Source: Candidatus Freyrarchaeum guaymasense
GTDB taxonomy: Archaea; Asgardarchaeota; Jordarchaeia; Jordarchaeales; Freyrarchaeaceae
Direction: 5' to 3'
DNA: 39,730 nt
Assembly (NCBI GenBank): GCA_030587405.1
Contig: JAUQZD010000057.1
Location: 1 to 39,730, forward strand
Numbering within the stretch: position 1 is the first letter of the stretch; every line of letters begins with the position of its first letter. The notes beneath the pieces were generated by a model. It searched no databases. It was not told the DNA's origin and saw nothing but the letters and a program-made list of their open reading frames with translations. The position numbers were made by a program, and so were the translations under genes. This document shows, piece by piece, positions 32,560 through 39,730 of the stretch.

Positions 32560-33765
32560 TTGCCCCCTTCCTCCAGAAGGATGATACTACTTTACTGTTC
32601 TGCGGCGGGCTTCGTGGATTCGCTGGGGTACGGGGTCGTCGCCCCCGTCCTCCCCATCTACGCCTCCCATCTGGGAGCCGACGAGGTTAGCCTGGGGCTA
32701 ATTTTCTCCGCCTACGCCGTAGTCCAGCTTCTAGTAGCCATACCATTCGGCTTTCTCTCAGACAGGTATGGGCGTCGCCCCTTCATAGTTTCAGGGATGC
32801 TCCTCCTTTCAGCTGCGTTCGCCGCGTTCCCCCTGGCTGGAAGTGTACCAGCCCTAGTATGCTTCAGGGCCCTTCAAGGCTTAGCTGCAGCGTTAACCTG
32901 GTCGTCGCTCAACGCCTTAATAGCCGACGTGTACCTTGATGAACGAGGCGAGAAAATAGGCGTGTTCAACGCTTCAACGGCTGCAGGCTCGATCGCAGGC
33001 CCCCTATTTGGCGGAGCCCTGGCAGACCTCAGCCTCCCTCTCCCCTTCCTGCTCGTTGCAGCCCTCTCCTTCGGATTTGGCGTTTACATGCTTCTAAGGA
33101 TGAGTGTCCCATGGGAGAAGCGCGCATTCACCCCTCCACTCTCCTCTATCAGGAGGGTTTTATCGGTGCGTAACGTAGGCTTCCTGCTTGCTGCGGAAGC
33201 AGCGACGTCCTCCTTCTTTGGGGTATTAGAACCCCTCCTCCCGCCATTCTTCAGCGGCCGGCTGATGATGACGATGACCCAGCTCGGCTTAGCCCTAGGG
33301 GCTGCAACACTCTCGTTTGCCCTTCTCCAGCCGGTCGTCGGCCGCCTCTCAGACAGGTATGGACGAAAAAAGTTTATTGTTTCAGGTTTCCTGGCTTTAT
33401 CGGCGTTAACCATCATGATACCTTACGTTGGATCGGCTGGTCAAGCATACGTGGTGATGGCTGCTGCAGGGGCTGTTTCAGCGGTCGCTTTCGCCCCTAT
33501 AACACCCTTAATTCTAGACTCACTGGACGAGGCATCCCTTAAAGACTACGGGTTAACGTCGGGGATGTTTAACATAGCGTGGAGTGGAGGATACAGTGTC
33601 GGCCCGGTGGTCGGAGGGGTTATCGCGGGAAACCTCGGCATCTCAAAGCTGTTCTTTTTCCTCGCCGCCTCCCTCGCAGCACTAGGCTTCCTGGCTTCAA
33701 GGATGCTGGGCGAAGAAGCCGCGCCGTCAGCCGCAGGCAAGCTTAACTTTACCAGCTCCACGTGA
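32560..33765 (+). CDS. MFS transporter
   Basis: Twelve-helix major facilitator membrane protein of 401 residues, substrate unknown. The two halves each carry the MFS loop 2-3 motif: GFLSDRYGRRPFIVSGM and, after the central loop, GRLSDRYGRKKFIVSGF. FVDSLGYGVVAPVLPIYASH in helix 1 and FNASTAAGSIAGPLFGGALA in helix 5 resemble the drug/sugar-efflux (MFS_1, tetracycline-resistance-like) branch. The start is TTG 32560 after AAGGGGA; an ATG seven codons later is possible. It lies 22 bases after thrS and may share its transcript. Confidence 0.9.
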   Translation: MPPSSRRMILLYCSAAGFVDSLGYGVVAPVLPIYASHLGADEVSLGLIFSAYAVVQLLVAIPFGFLSDRYGRRPFIVSGMLLLSAAFAAFPLAGSVPALVCFRALQGLAAALTWSSLNALIADVYLDERGEKIGVFNASTAAGSIAGPLFGGALADLSLPLPFLLVAALSFGFGVYMLLRMSVPWEKRAFTPPLSSIRRVLSVRNVGFLLAAEAATSSFFGVLEPLLPPFFSGRLMMTMTQLGLALGAATLSFALLQPVVGRLSDRYGRKKFIVSGFLALSALTIMIPYVGSAGQAYVVMAAAGAVSAVAFAPITPLILDSLDEASLKDYGLTSGMFNIAWSGGYSVGPVVGGVIAGNLGISKLFFFLAASLAALGFLASRMLGEEAAPSAAGKLNFTSST

Positions 33766-33986
33766 ATATCATTAAAGTTTCAACTGGCTAGTGGTTTACA
33801 TTCTTCCATTGCTTCCTCTCCTTTAAGAAGGTTAACTGTAAGTTTACTTTCTTTGTTCTAACAATTAATAAATGGAAAATTTTTATCGATGTTTCTTGCG
33901 AATTCTTTCCTGTTTGCCGGTTTTTGATAAAAATTTACACTGTAAAACAATTTTAAGAAAATATTTTTCATTTTGAAAAGAAAACC

Positions 33987-33994
33987 TTATAAAT
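33987..33994 (+). promoter_or_regulatory. TATA box of the CARF-like regulator gene
   Basis: TTATAAAT lies within an A/T-rich stretch 49-56 bases before the TTG at 34043, with a predicted start near 34017 and GAGGAGG at 34028-34034 as ribosome-binding site. The preceding 33766-33980 has no gene. Confidence 0.55.
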
Positions 33995-34042
33995 CTTGCA
34001 ATTTAAGTAGTAGTCATGGACGTGGCATGAGGAGGCTGACAA

Positions 34043-34633
34043 TTGCTAATACTAGATAAAGAGGCGAAACATGGAATAAGAGGGAAAATCATACGCATAC
34101 TTCTGGAAATAGGAGAAATATCCTTCAGAGATTTACTCGTAAGGCTTCCAGTAACAACCCTAGACTTCCATTTACGAGTGCTGAAGAAAGAAAACATAGT
34201 TGAAGCAACAGAGAAAGGCTACAGGTTACGTCCAGAGAGAGTTCAGTACTTCCGGGACAAGTTCGGGATCAGAGTGGACGTGACGCTCATAGCGGCAGCC
34301 TCGGAAGAGAAGGATCTTGACATGGCTAAGGAAGTTGCTGCGAAGGCAAATATTACGCCTAAAGACTTCGTTTACTTGGTTAGCCCTGAAAGAGTGGAAA
34401 AGTTAAAGAGAATCATTGAGGAGATGGGTGCAATCCTCCTTACGGTAAACTCTGATCCTGAAAAGGCCTTTTTAGAAATTGAAAGGCTGGTGGTAGAAGG
34501 TATTTATGTGAAAGAGTTCGTCATCGACCTATCAGGGTCCTCTAAGCCACTAACAATAGCTTTAATGAAGCTTGGAGAGAAATATGGATTAAAAAGACTA
34601 TACATGAAAAATGGAAAAGTCATCTTCATTTAA
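34043..34633 (+). CDS. winged-helix regulator with C-terminal CARF-like domain
   Basis: A 196-residue two-domain protein. Residues 8-65 form a winged helix (KIIRILLEIGEISFRDLLVR, TTLDFHLRVLKKENIVEATE). Residues 77-196 look like a Rossmann-type CARF sensor: a first strand VDVTLIAAASEEKDLDMAKE, a second VYLVSPERVEKLKRIIEEMG, and the diagnostic strand-loop FVIDLSGSSKPLTIALMKL (160-178), equivalent to the DxTGGTK loop of Csa3 and other CARF proteins. Csa3 has the opposite order (CARF then wHTH). Such proteins bind cyclic oligoadenylate or another nucleotide and regulate transcription, typically of CRISPR genes. TTG 34043 follows GAGGAGG by 8 bases. It is monocistronic and faces purN. CARF assignment is by motif, not search. 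Confidence 0.6.
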   Translation: MLILDKEAKHGIRGKIIRILLEIGEISFRDLLVRLPVTTLDFHLRVLKKENIVEATEKGYRLRPERVQYFRDKFGIRVDVTLIAAASEEKDLDMAKEVAAKANITPKDFVYLVSPERVEKLKRIIEEMGAILLTVNSDPEKAFLEIERLVVEGIYVKEFVIDLSGSSKPLTIALMKLGEKYGLKRLYMKNGKVIFI

Positions 34634-34662
34634 CCCCTCTAGGATGCAGCTTCACACCACCT

Positions 34663-35307
34663 CTAGTTAAGAATCCTCACCCTTCGCCCTTCTACTTTGA
34701 GTTTTCCTTCAACATACAGCTTAACTGCTTCAGGGTATATTTCATGCTCCTTCTCAAGTATCCTTTGTGAGAGCGTCTCCACCGTGTCGTCGTCGTAAAC
34801 TGGCACCGTTGCCTGAAGGATTATCGGTCCATGGTCCACCTCTTCATCTACGAAGTGAACCGTGCACCCGGTAAGCTTAACGCCGTACTCCAAAGCCTGC
34901 CTCTGAGCGTTCAACCCCGGGAAAGCCGGGAGAAGAGAGGGGTGAATGTTCATAATTCTCCCCTTATACTTCCTCACGAAGTATGGGCTGAGCTTAAGCA
35001 TGTATCCTGCTAGGAGAACCAAGTCAACGTTTCTCTTCTCCAGCTCGGCTATCACCTTTTTATCATACTCAACTCTTAACTCTTCTTTTCTCTCCGTATC
35101 CTTCCAGAACTCCTTTGGGTCGATAAACAGTGCTTCCACTCCGTGAGCCCTTGCCTTCTCGAGGGCAGGAGCATCCTTTCTGCTGCTTATGACAATGGCA
35201 ACCCTAGCATTCTTAATGTAACCCTCCTCAATCTTTCTGATGATCGCCTCCATGTTAGAGCCTCTACCAGAAACCAGAATGCCAATGTTAATGACCTTAT
35301 CGTCCAA
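34663..35307 (-). CDS. purN: phosphoribosylglycinamide formyltransferase
   Basis: Transfers a formyl group from 10-formyl-tetrahydrofolate to GAR, the third step of purine synthesis. The 214 residues have the whole catalytic set: phosphate-binding GILVSGRGSNMEAII, then Asn120 and His122 in RIMNIHPSLLPAFPG, and Asp158 in TVHFVDEEVDHGPII. The folate-dependent enzyme is absent from many archaea, which use formate-dependent PurT instead, so its presence implies a formyl-tetrahydrofolate-type pool in this organism. It starts at TTG 35307; MDDKVINIG leads straight into the first strand. Monocistronic. Confidence 0.95.
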   Translation of the reverse strand: MDDKVINIGILVSGRGSNMEAIIRKIEEGYIKNARVAIVISSRKDAPALEKARAHGVEALFIDPKEFWKDTERKEELRVEYDKKVIAELEKRNVDLVLLAGYMLKLSPYFVRKYKGRIMNIHPSLLPAFPGLNAQRQALEYGVKLTGCTVHFVDEEVDHGPIILQATVPVYDDDTVETLSQRILEKEHEIYPEAVKLYVEGKLKVEGRRVRILN

Positions 35308-35811
35308 TTTTAAGCACCCCTTCCCACCTGAAAATACTCTATATGGGAACTCCCTTCTTTTAGTTTTCTCTCCACCAACGTTTAAACAACCATCCGAAGC
35401 TAGAGGAATGAAGTAAAGTAATATGCAAACGTTTTTCGAAGCACTTATCCTTTAAATTTTCTAGTGTACGTGTAAGTGGTATTCAGACCGGTGTTTCAAC
35501 GTCTGAATTAACAACTATGCCCATTAGAGAACTTCTCCTAAAGGTTCACCATTGTTATGGTGCAGGCCAAACATAGCCCCCTCTAACAGTCAAATCCATG
35601 CTCCTCCACCGTTAAATCAACCATATTAAGAAAGTACCCTTAGCCGTTTAAAACGTAAGCGCACCGCCGTCCACGAAACCTCTCACCCTGCTTTTTGGTT
35701 TCCTTCTCTTCAATTCTTCTCAACACTTATTAGTCTAATAGAAAAAATTTTTTTGAAATGTGATCATGTTCCTTTAGGACACTTTGAGATAAGTATTTGA
35801 GGGGATGTGTA
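35308..35811. other. 504-bp gap with an 8-bp inverted repeat, no gene seen
   Basis: ATTCAGAC (35481-35488) and GTCTGAAT (35501-35508) form a perfect dyad around 12 bases. No coding frame is convincing. An A/T-rich stretch at 35720-35760 (CACTTATTAGTC, then a T-run) probably holds the promoter of the V4R pair. Confidence 0.4.
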
Positions 35812-36408
35812 TTGGTCAATCATCCTAGCTCTAAGAAAGTATCCTTAGAAGCATTGAAAGCCGGCTTAAAATCCATTCTGGACGAAGTTAAGGTTGACGA
35901 GAAGTGGAGGTTCTTCCTGAACGGTGTAAGATACGTGTTCGTTCCTCAAAGCATGATGATGCTCGTATTCGAGGAGATCTTAAACGTCTTGGGTGCGACG
36001 GTTAAGACCATGCTCTGGCCATTCATAGACATTTCAGGCTACACCGTTGCAAACCAGTTAATGGACAGGGGGGCACCACCGGAGAAAGTCATCGAAGCAT
36101 ACGCCGACTTCAACGACCCGAGAGGCTGGGGGCTCACCGAAGCAGTCAAAACCGACCTGGAGAAGCCAGAAGTCGTAGTGAGAATGCATAATTCATACTT
36201 CGCATCTTGGCTTAGGGAAAACGTGAAAGACCTCACGGCAAAGTTCCCCTTCTACGAGTGCCCTTGGGGGCCAAACTGGATAGGTGCGGTTAGAGCAGCC
36301 ATTGAGAGAAGCGGACGGCAACCCCCGAAACTGGTGTACAAGGAAGTTAAGTGCTTGGCTCTCGGCGACGATTACTGCGAATGGTATATAGGAGGGGAGG
36401 AGGAATGA
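35812..36408 (+). CDS. V4R-domain protein (first of a tandem pair)
   Basis: V4R domains bind small hydrophobic ligands or metal and occur in BchJ-like vinyl reductase-associated proteins and in sensory or transport-related proteins. The 198 residues end with the V4R signature: YECPWGPNWIGAVRAA, then KEVKCLALGDDYCEWYIGG, where the Cys pair with Gly-Asp is typical. The N-terminal half has a helical region (VFEEILNVLGATVKTMLW). TTG 35812 is preceded by GAGGGG; a TTG at 35797 would add five residues. It overlaps the next gene by 4 bases (ATGA). The ligand is unknown. Confidence 0.75.
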   Translation: MVNHPSSKKVSLEALKAGLKSILDEVKVDEKWRFFLNGVRYVFVPQSMMMLVFEEILNVLGATVKTMLWPFIDISGYTVANQLMDRGAPPEKVIEAYADFNDPRGWGLTEAVKTDLEKPEVVVRMHNSYFASWLRENVKDLTAKFPFYECPWGPNWIGAVRAAIERSGRQPPKLVYKEVKCLALGDDYCEWYIGGEEE

Positions 36409-36944
36409 GCATTCCAGACAAAGTTAAAGAATTCTTTAACTCTCTAGAAATAAAAGAAGATGGCTCCCTAATTTACGACGACGAAAGACTTGTTTTCACC
36501 CCCACGGTTCTTCTTTCAGTTGCACTAATGGCCGTTCCCTTAGAAAAATTTGGCGGCGTCATACAAACAGTTTACAGACGTGGCTTTGCAAGGTATGGCC
36601 GGGCGCTGGCGGAAAGCCGCGAGAAACTTGGAGCTAAGGGGGTAGTAGAATACTTCTTAAACCTTTTATCCATCATGGGTAGTGGGAGGGCAGAACTCGT
36701 AGACTTTAGCGAATCAAGGGTCTCCTTTAGAATGTACTCATCACTTTACGGGGAGGACGTAGGCAACTACCTTAAAGCAAAAGGGTTAGAGCCACGCCCA
36801 GTATGCCCCTACGGATACGTCGTGGAAGGAATATTAAACTACTTCGCCGAAAAAGAGGGAAAACCCTCAACGTTCACCTCAGAAGAAACAAAATGCATAG
36901 CCAATGGAGACGAATTCTGCGAGTTCATAATAAAACAGACGTAA
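36405..36944 (+). CDS. V4R-domain protein (second of a tandem pair)
   Basis: Paralogue of the preceding protein, 179 residues. It shares the layout: a helical N-terminal half (LLSVALMAVPLEKFGGVIQT), then VCPYGYVVEGILNYFAEKEG and a C-terminal SEETKCIANGDEFCEFIIK with the same Cys-x(7)-Cys spacing. ATG 36405 follows GGAGGGGAGGA and overlaps the first gene's stop, so they are translationally coupled and may form a heterodimer. Sequence has diverged strongly between the two outside the signature. Confidence 0.75.
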   Translation: MSIPDKVKEFFNSLEIKEDGSLIYDDERLVFTPTVLLSVALMAVPLEKFGGVIQTVYRRGFARYGRALAESREKLGAKGVVEYFLNLLSIMGSGRAELVDFSESRVSFRMYSSLYGEDVGNYLKAKGLEPRPVCPYGYVVEGILNYFAEKEGKPSTFTSEETKCIANGDEFCEFIIKQT

Positions 36945-37474
36945 GCAAGCGGTAACCCACCCTCCAACCCCCACAACCATTTTTTCGAGACACCTCATGG
37001 GTGGAGAAGCAATTAGAACTAGAGGCCATGCCAACCCTAACCGGTAAATGAAGCAGTCAGCTTAAAACTAAACCTTTAAGCAAGCTAAACGCTAACCATC
37101 CATACGCAAGCACCCGCAGAGGGCGGCAGCAGAGGCAAGAAGCAGCGGAGGCAAGAAAAGTGAATTAAAGCTCCGCAATCAATCCACAAAACGTCTATGA
37201 AAGAACTCTATGTGACCTCGGGAAACCTTAAACACCTTTAATGCCCGCCATCCTTCTCTCCATTAAACTTTTTAAAGGCTGATAAGGTGGAAAGAGAAGT
37301 GCACGCTAAGGACACGAGTCGGAGGCGGTGGAAAGGAGAAACGAAAACTCCACGACTGTAACACAGAGGCAGTACCCAATTAAAGCGTAAGATTTCAAAG
37401 AGTCAGGTAGCGTTACCCATTCTCTAAGCACCCAACACTACTAAACGGCTACCTTCAACGGTTAGGCTACTTAA
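36945..37474. other. 530-bp gap, probably decayed mobile-element DNA
   Basis: No intact frame. A plus-strand fragment (DTSRRRWKG, near 37315-37340) could be the basic helical region of a TnpB protein whose Zn-finger end is recognisable just downstream, but the frames are broken. The remainder is unassigned. Confidence 0.3.
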
Positions 37475-37642
37475 GCAAAAAATGGACACCACTTTAAACC
37501 CTAGCAGGGGCGAACCCTATCCTGTAGAAGCTGCGGTTTGGAGATCAGGGATAAGGCTGCATGTCTAAACATGCTTAAGAAGCTTCAGATGTGGGGGGTT
37601 AAGAGCTCCCCCCGAAGGCGTGTAATGAAGGATGAGGGGTGA
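37475..37642 (+). pseudogene. TnpB (IS200/IS605-type) C-terminal remnant
   Basis: TnpB is the RNA-guided nuclease carried by IS200/IS605 and IS607 elements. In one frame the sequence reads GRTLSCRSCGLEIRDKAACL followed by NMLKKLQMWGVKSSPRRRV, which matches the second half of the TnpB zinc ribbon (CxxCG) and the RuvC-III region (D-x-x-A-x-L-N-M) just before the C-terminus. A TAG at 37502-37504 precedes it and the 5' bulk of the gene is not recognisable. The DNA past the stop contains short dyads as expected for the element's right end. Confidence 0.7.
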
Positions 37643-37748
37643 GGGGTTGGAGGCGACTCTACCCCGACAGAGCACGAAGGAGTGGAGGCAAAAGCCCATG
37701 AACGACTATCAGCTCCGAAACCCAACACATAGTTAAAACAAGGGTCTC

Positions 37749-37797
37749 AAACTACTTTAACGCTGTCAGCACGCTTACAACGATGGTGGACAGCGAG
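37749..37797. repeat. duplicated fragment of the coiled-coil gene end
   Basis: These 49 bases match 38994-39042 with three mismatches. The latter is the 3' end of the small coiled-coil membrane protein gene (minus strand). Only this end is present here, so it is a partial duplication or the last piece of a lost paralogue. Confidence 0.7.
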
Positions 37798-37876
37798 AAA
37801 TAAGCATTCCCCGTCCAGAAAACTCATTCAAACGAAATCTCCTGGTTCGGCGTTGTGGGCCGGGTAGCTGATGAAC

Positions 37877-38218
37877 CTAGATTTTAACGTACTTGGTAAT
37901 GTGCTTAAAATACCACTTTGCCTCCTCCTCGCCTACTAGGTGAACCTCGTAAGGGTGGTAAAGCGGCAACCCCGCCTCCTCCTCAATCCTCGCTATCACC
38001 CCAGCTCTCTCCCTCCTGTCCTCCGGCAGATTACGGCTAACTATCAGAACATCCACGTCGCTTCCACCAGTACTTTCCCCTTCAACGACGCTACCAAATA
38101 CGAACACGTCGCACTCTCCAAGCACCTTCTCCGACGCCGCCGCTATCCTCTCACCCCACTTCCTCCACTCCTTAAGAAGTCTCGCCTGCCCCACCCGATA
38201 CCTCAACACCTCTAACAA
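37877..38218 (-). CDS. mntA: MNT-type nucleotidyltransferase antitoxin
   Basis: Minimal nucleotidyltransferase of 113 residues, the antitoxin of HEPN-MNT pairs; family members inactivate the toxin by AMPylating it. The core motif is FGSVVEGESTGGSDVDVLIV, the G-S-x(10)-D-x-D arrangement with both metal-binding Asp, followed by the conserved HPYEVHLVGEEEAKWY. The frame starts at TTG 38218, overlapping the HEPN gene by 47 bases; starts a few codons later (GTG 38209) are possible. It is translated after the HEPN gene from the same transcript. Confidence 0.85.
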   Translation of the reverse strand: MLEVLRYRVGQARLLKEWRKWGERIAAASEKVLGECDVFVFGSVVEGESTGGSDVDVLIVSRNLPEDRRERAGVIARIEEEAGLPLYHPYEVHLVGEEEAKWYFKHITKYVKI

Positions 38219-38585
38219 ACTCTACCACCTCCCCAGCGAACTTTACAAGCTCCTCCGCCTCCTCCCTAGTATACTCCCTAAAAAGATACCGAGAGGATAT
38301 GTATGTCTCCTCCAGCCTGATGAAAAGACTATGGTTCTGCCTGACAAACACGTCAATCTCCCTCGCCTTGTCAGGGTAGATAACCCTTAGAGCACCAGCT
38401 AAATCCCTTATCCTATGCGTTCTAGACATGGTTCCCGTCTCACCCAGTATGACAGCCTTCAAAAACAGCTGCACCGCCTGCTCAGCGAGAAACACCGCCA
38501 GGTCGTAGTGCCCCTTAGATAACTCCTCCCCAGCCTCCTCAAGCATTATCCCCGACCGCTTCTTAAGCAATTCAACCTCCCGCAT
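38172..38585 (-). CDS. hepT: HEPN-domain toxin of HEPN-MNT pair
   Basis: HEPN proteins are helical RNases that act as toxins. The 137 residues match the COG2250-like group: GHYDLAVFLAEQAVQLFLKA, VILGETGTMSRTHRIRDLAG and VFVRQNHSLFIRLEETYISS followed by SRYLFREYTREEAEELVKFA. The RQNH stretch is a candidate for the Rx(2-6)H catalytic motif. ATG 38585 is preferred; a TTG three codons earlier is possible. A TATA-like element lies about 60-70 bases upstream. The MNT gene overlaps its end, the usual order for this system. Confidence 0.85.
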   Translation of the reverse strand: MREVELLKKRSGIMLEEAGEELSKGHYDLAVFLAEQAVQLFLKAVILGETGTMSRTHRIRDLAGALRVIYPDKAREIDVFVRQNHSLFIRLEETYISSRYLFREYTREEAEELVKFAGEVVEFVRGVEVSGGAGETS

Positions 38586-38642
38586 ATGACTCAACGAAAC
38601 CTACCCGCTAAACCCCAATACCTGTTTAAGAAAGCACCCGAA

Positions 38643-38658
38643 AAGAAATTTATTTCTT
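38643..38658 (-). promoter_or_regulatory. A/T dyad, promoter/operator of hepT-mntA
   Basis: AAGAAAT (38643-38649) and ATTTCTT (38652-38658) form a dyad separated by two bases. On the minus strand it reads AAGAAATAAATTTCTT, usable as a TATA box 58-73 bases before the HEPN start, and symmetrical enough to be an autoregulatory site. Confidence 0.4.
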
Positions 38659-38996
38659 ATGGGAAAAAACCGCCCCAGCAACACTACACGCCAACACACC
38701 GTTAAACACCGGAATGAAAAAAGAAGACAAACAAAAATCCATTCAAGAGAAAGAAAGCAGAGGATAAAGAAGAAAACAGCAAAAGCAAGAAACAAGAAGG
38801 CCAAGCAAAAGCTTAAAAAGACGAAAACTCAACCATCCTCCCGAACAGCCACCCCAACCCTTCCCCTTAAGGTAAAAAGGGGAACTGGAATCCCCAAAAG
38901 GGGTGTTACCCTCTGAAACCCCACAGCAACCCCCACAAGCAATCCATATAAAACTAAAAAAGACAACAACCTCTTCAAAAAATAATCAGTCATAAA
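38659..38996. other. 338-bp A-rich gap, no gene
   Basis: Strongly A-rich on the plus strand; the Lys-rich frame it opens is compositional and not a gene. Near 38879-38930 several G4/C4 runs (GGGGAACTGGAATCCCC, then AAAAGGGG) could form a hairpin. Nothing else seen. Confidence 0.4.
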
Positions 38997-39272
38997 CTAC
39001 TTTAACGCTATCAGTACGCTTACAACGATGGTGAACAGCGAGATCATCGCCCCAAGAATAATAAAGTACAAGCGCAAAGACCCATAAAGCTCCTCAAACC
39101 TCCTGTTGACGTCTTCGAAGCGCTTGTTGACGTCTTCGAAGCGCTTGTTCATTGTTTCAACTATTAGTTTTATGTCTTCTTTTGTTGCCACCTCCCTTAA
39201 TGGCAGAACCCTCTCAAGCTCCCTCCTGACAAGCTCTATGACCTCAAGCCTCGCAGCATCGGTCAAACCCAT
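38997..39272 (-). CDS. small coiled-coil protein with C-terminal membrane anchor
   Basis: A 91-residue protein of a type common in archaea and often annotated as a hypothetical coiled-coil protein. A helical N-terminus (LEVIELVRRELERVLPLREV) is followed by a heptad run NKRFEDV-NKRFEDV-NRRFEEL, encoded by near-identical 21-bp DNA repeats at about 39109-39150. A single membrane helix (YFIILGAMISLFTIVVSVLI) ends the chain. ATG 39272 (MGLTDAARLEV) is preferred over the ATG six codons earlier. Function unknown; it may tether or oligomerise at the membrane. A 49-base duplicate of its 3' end lies at 37749. Confidence 0.75.
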   Translation of the reverse strand: MGLTDAARLEVIELVRRELERVLPLREVATKEDIKLIVETMNKRFEDVNKRFEDVNRRFEELYGSLRLYFIILGAMISLFTIVVSVLIALK

Positions 39273-39600
39273 CCAAAACCCCAAATACAAACAGAAAAAA
39301 AGAAAAAATAAAGCTTTCCTTGCAAAAAAGTCCGTTTAGTCGAGTCCATTTATAAAACTGAAAACAACCTTGATCCGAAACATAGTAATCGCGTGAAACT
39401 ACCCATAACTCTGTTTGCCATCCTCCGCCTATTGTAGATGGTCTTTCGCTAACTGTAACCAATCCTGAAACTCAACAAAATAGTTTCAAAAGCCAACATT
39501 AACGTGTTTCGTGTTTTTTTTTAAAAATATCGACGATTAATCTTGACAATAATGACAATAATCTTTAATATTATGATAGCAAACTAAATTTAGCTGGTAA
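39273..39600. other. 328-bp gap at the right end
   Basis: No gene recognised. The minus-strand frame 39244-39462 is not convincing. TTGACAATAATGACAATAATC (split here as two TGACAATAA units near 39543-39560) is a tandem 9-10-bp repeat, and CTTTAATATTATG (39563-39575) is a TATA candidate for the gene at the window edge. Confidence 0.35.
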
Positions 39601-39730
39601 ATGTTTGTACTGAAGGGGGATGCCGGTGAAATTATCAATGTCTCAGAAAAAATGATCAGTATAGTGATGGTTTCCCTGCTTATCACCTCGTTAGCATTGT
39701 TCTTCACGCCAAACATGAATCCCTCCTCTC
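39601..39730 (+). CDS. start of an unidentified membrane or exported protein, cut by window edge
   Basis: From ATG 39601 the frame stays open to the window end (43 codons). It begins MFVLKGDAGEIINVSEKM and then has a hydrophobic segment, ISIVMVSLLITSLALFF, followed by TPNMNPSS. An N-terminal membrane anchor or signal-like segment is likely; archaeal pilin-like and S-layer-like proteins start this way but no motif decides. An A/T-rich TATA candidate lies 25-40 bases upstream. Too little is present to name it. Confidence 0.45.
   Translation, partial: MFVLKGDAGEIINVSEKMISIVMVSLLITSLALFFTPNMNPSS

Noticed and set aside
38659..38916. Open frame for an 85-residue Lys/Arg-rich protein
   Set aside because: The composition simply reflects A-rich non-coding DNA; there is no ribosome-binding site or domain, and it lies over the promoter of hepT-mntA.
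39109..39150. Tandem 21-bp repeat as a possible CRISPR or satellite
   Set aside because: The repeats are in frame within the coiled-coil gene and encode its heptads (NKRFEDV units), which explains them.

Overview
The window is archaeal. It encodes both subunits of DNA topoisomerase VI, an archaeal-type threonyl-tRNA synthetase, an archaeal (APGM-type) cofactor-independent phosphoglycerate mutase, MvhD and FrhB/FdhB-family redox proteins, several VapBC and HEPN-MNT cassettes, TATA-like boxes and many TTG/GTG starts with GGAGG-type leaders. A thermophilic or anaerobic member of the Thermoproteota/TACK-like archaea would fit. The lineage is inference, since no rRNA gene is present.

Layout. 1-2640 (minus strand): IMP dehydrogenase (cut by the window edge) and phosphoglycerate mutase. 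2641-6437: two unrecognised lineage-specific proteins, long non-coding gaps, and the first copy of a 200-bp structured repeat. 6438-8135: an acyl-CoA synthetase. 8136-10513: a decayed MoxR-ATPase/VWA-protein pair with an intact VapBC cassette between the two pieces. 10711-13446: a glycerophosphodiesterase, a two-unit 37-bp repeat resembling a minimal CRISPR array, a second VapBC, and a DUF998-like membrane gene broken by an in-frame TGA.

The centrepiece is 13720-19918, a tightly packed five-gene operon: a NuoC-like protein, a single 667-residue polypeptide joining NuoI-, NuoB- and NuoD-like modules, MvhD, a formate dehydrogenase-type molybdo/tungsto-enzyme and an FdhB/FrhB-type flavoprotein. 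No membrane subunit accompanies it. In the NuoD/[NiFe]-hydrogenase-like module, each of the two former CxxC metal motifs keeps its first Cys and has Asp in place of the second. This looks like a soluble formate (or other two-electron donor) oxidoreductase built on a remodelled complex I/[NiFe]-hydrogenase core, and it is the best candidate for an undescribed system. A ModE-type regulator and a Mop protein (molybdate/tungstate handling) lie about 2.2 kb downstream, after a nitroreductase and a kinase-like gene.

22914-28451: two membrane proteins (one a variant PAP2-like enzyme), the second copy of the structured repeat, then topoisomerase VI B and A, both with unusual extensions. 28474-30526: a UPF0280 protein and a decayed lipoate-protein ligase locus. 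30696-36944: ThrRS, an MFS transporter, a wHTH+CARF-like regulator, PurN and a tandem pair of V4R-domain proteins. The right end (36945-39730) holds a TnpB transposase remnant, a HEPN-MNT toxin-antitoxin pair, a small coiled-coil membrane protein with a duplicated fragment of its gene nearby, and the start of a gene cut by the window edge.
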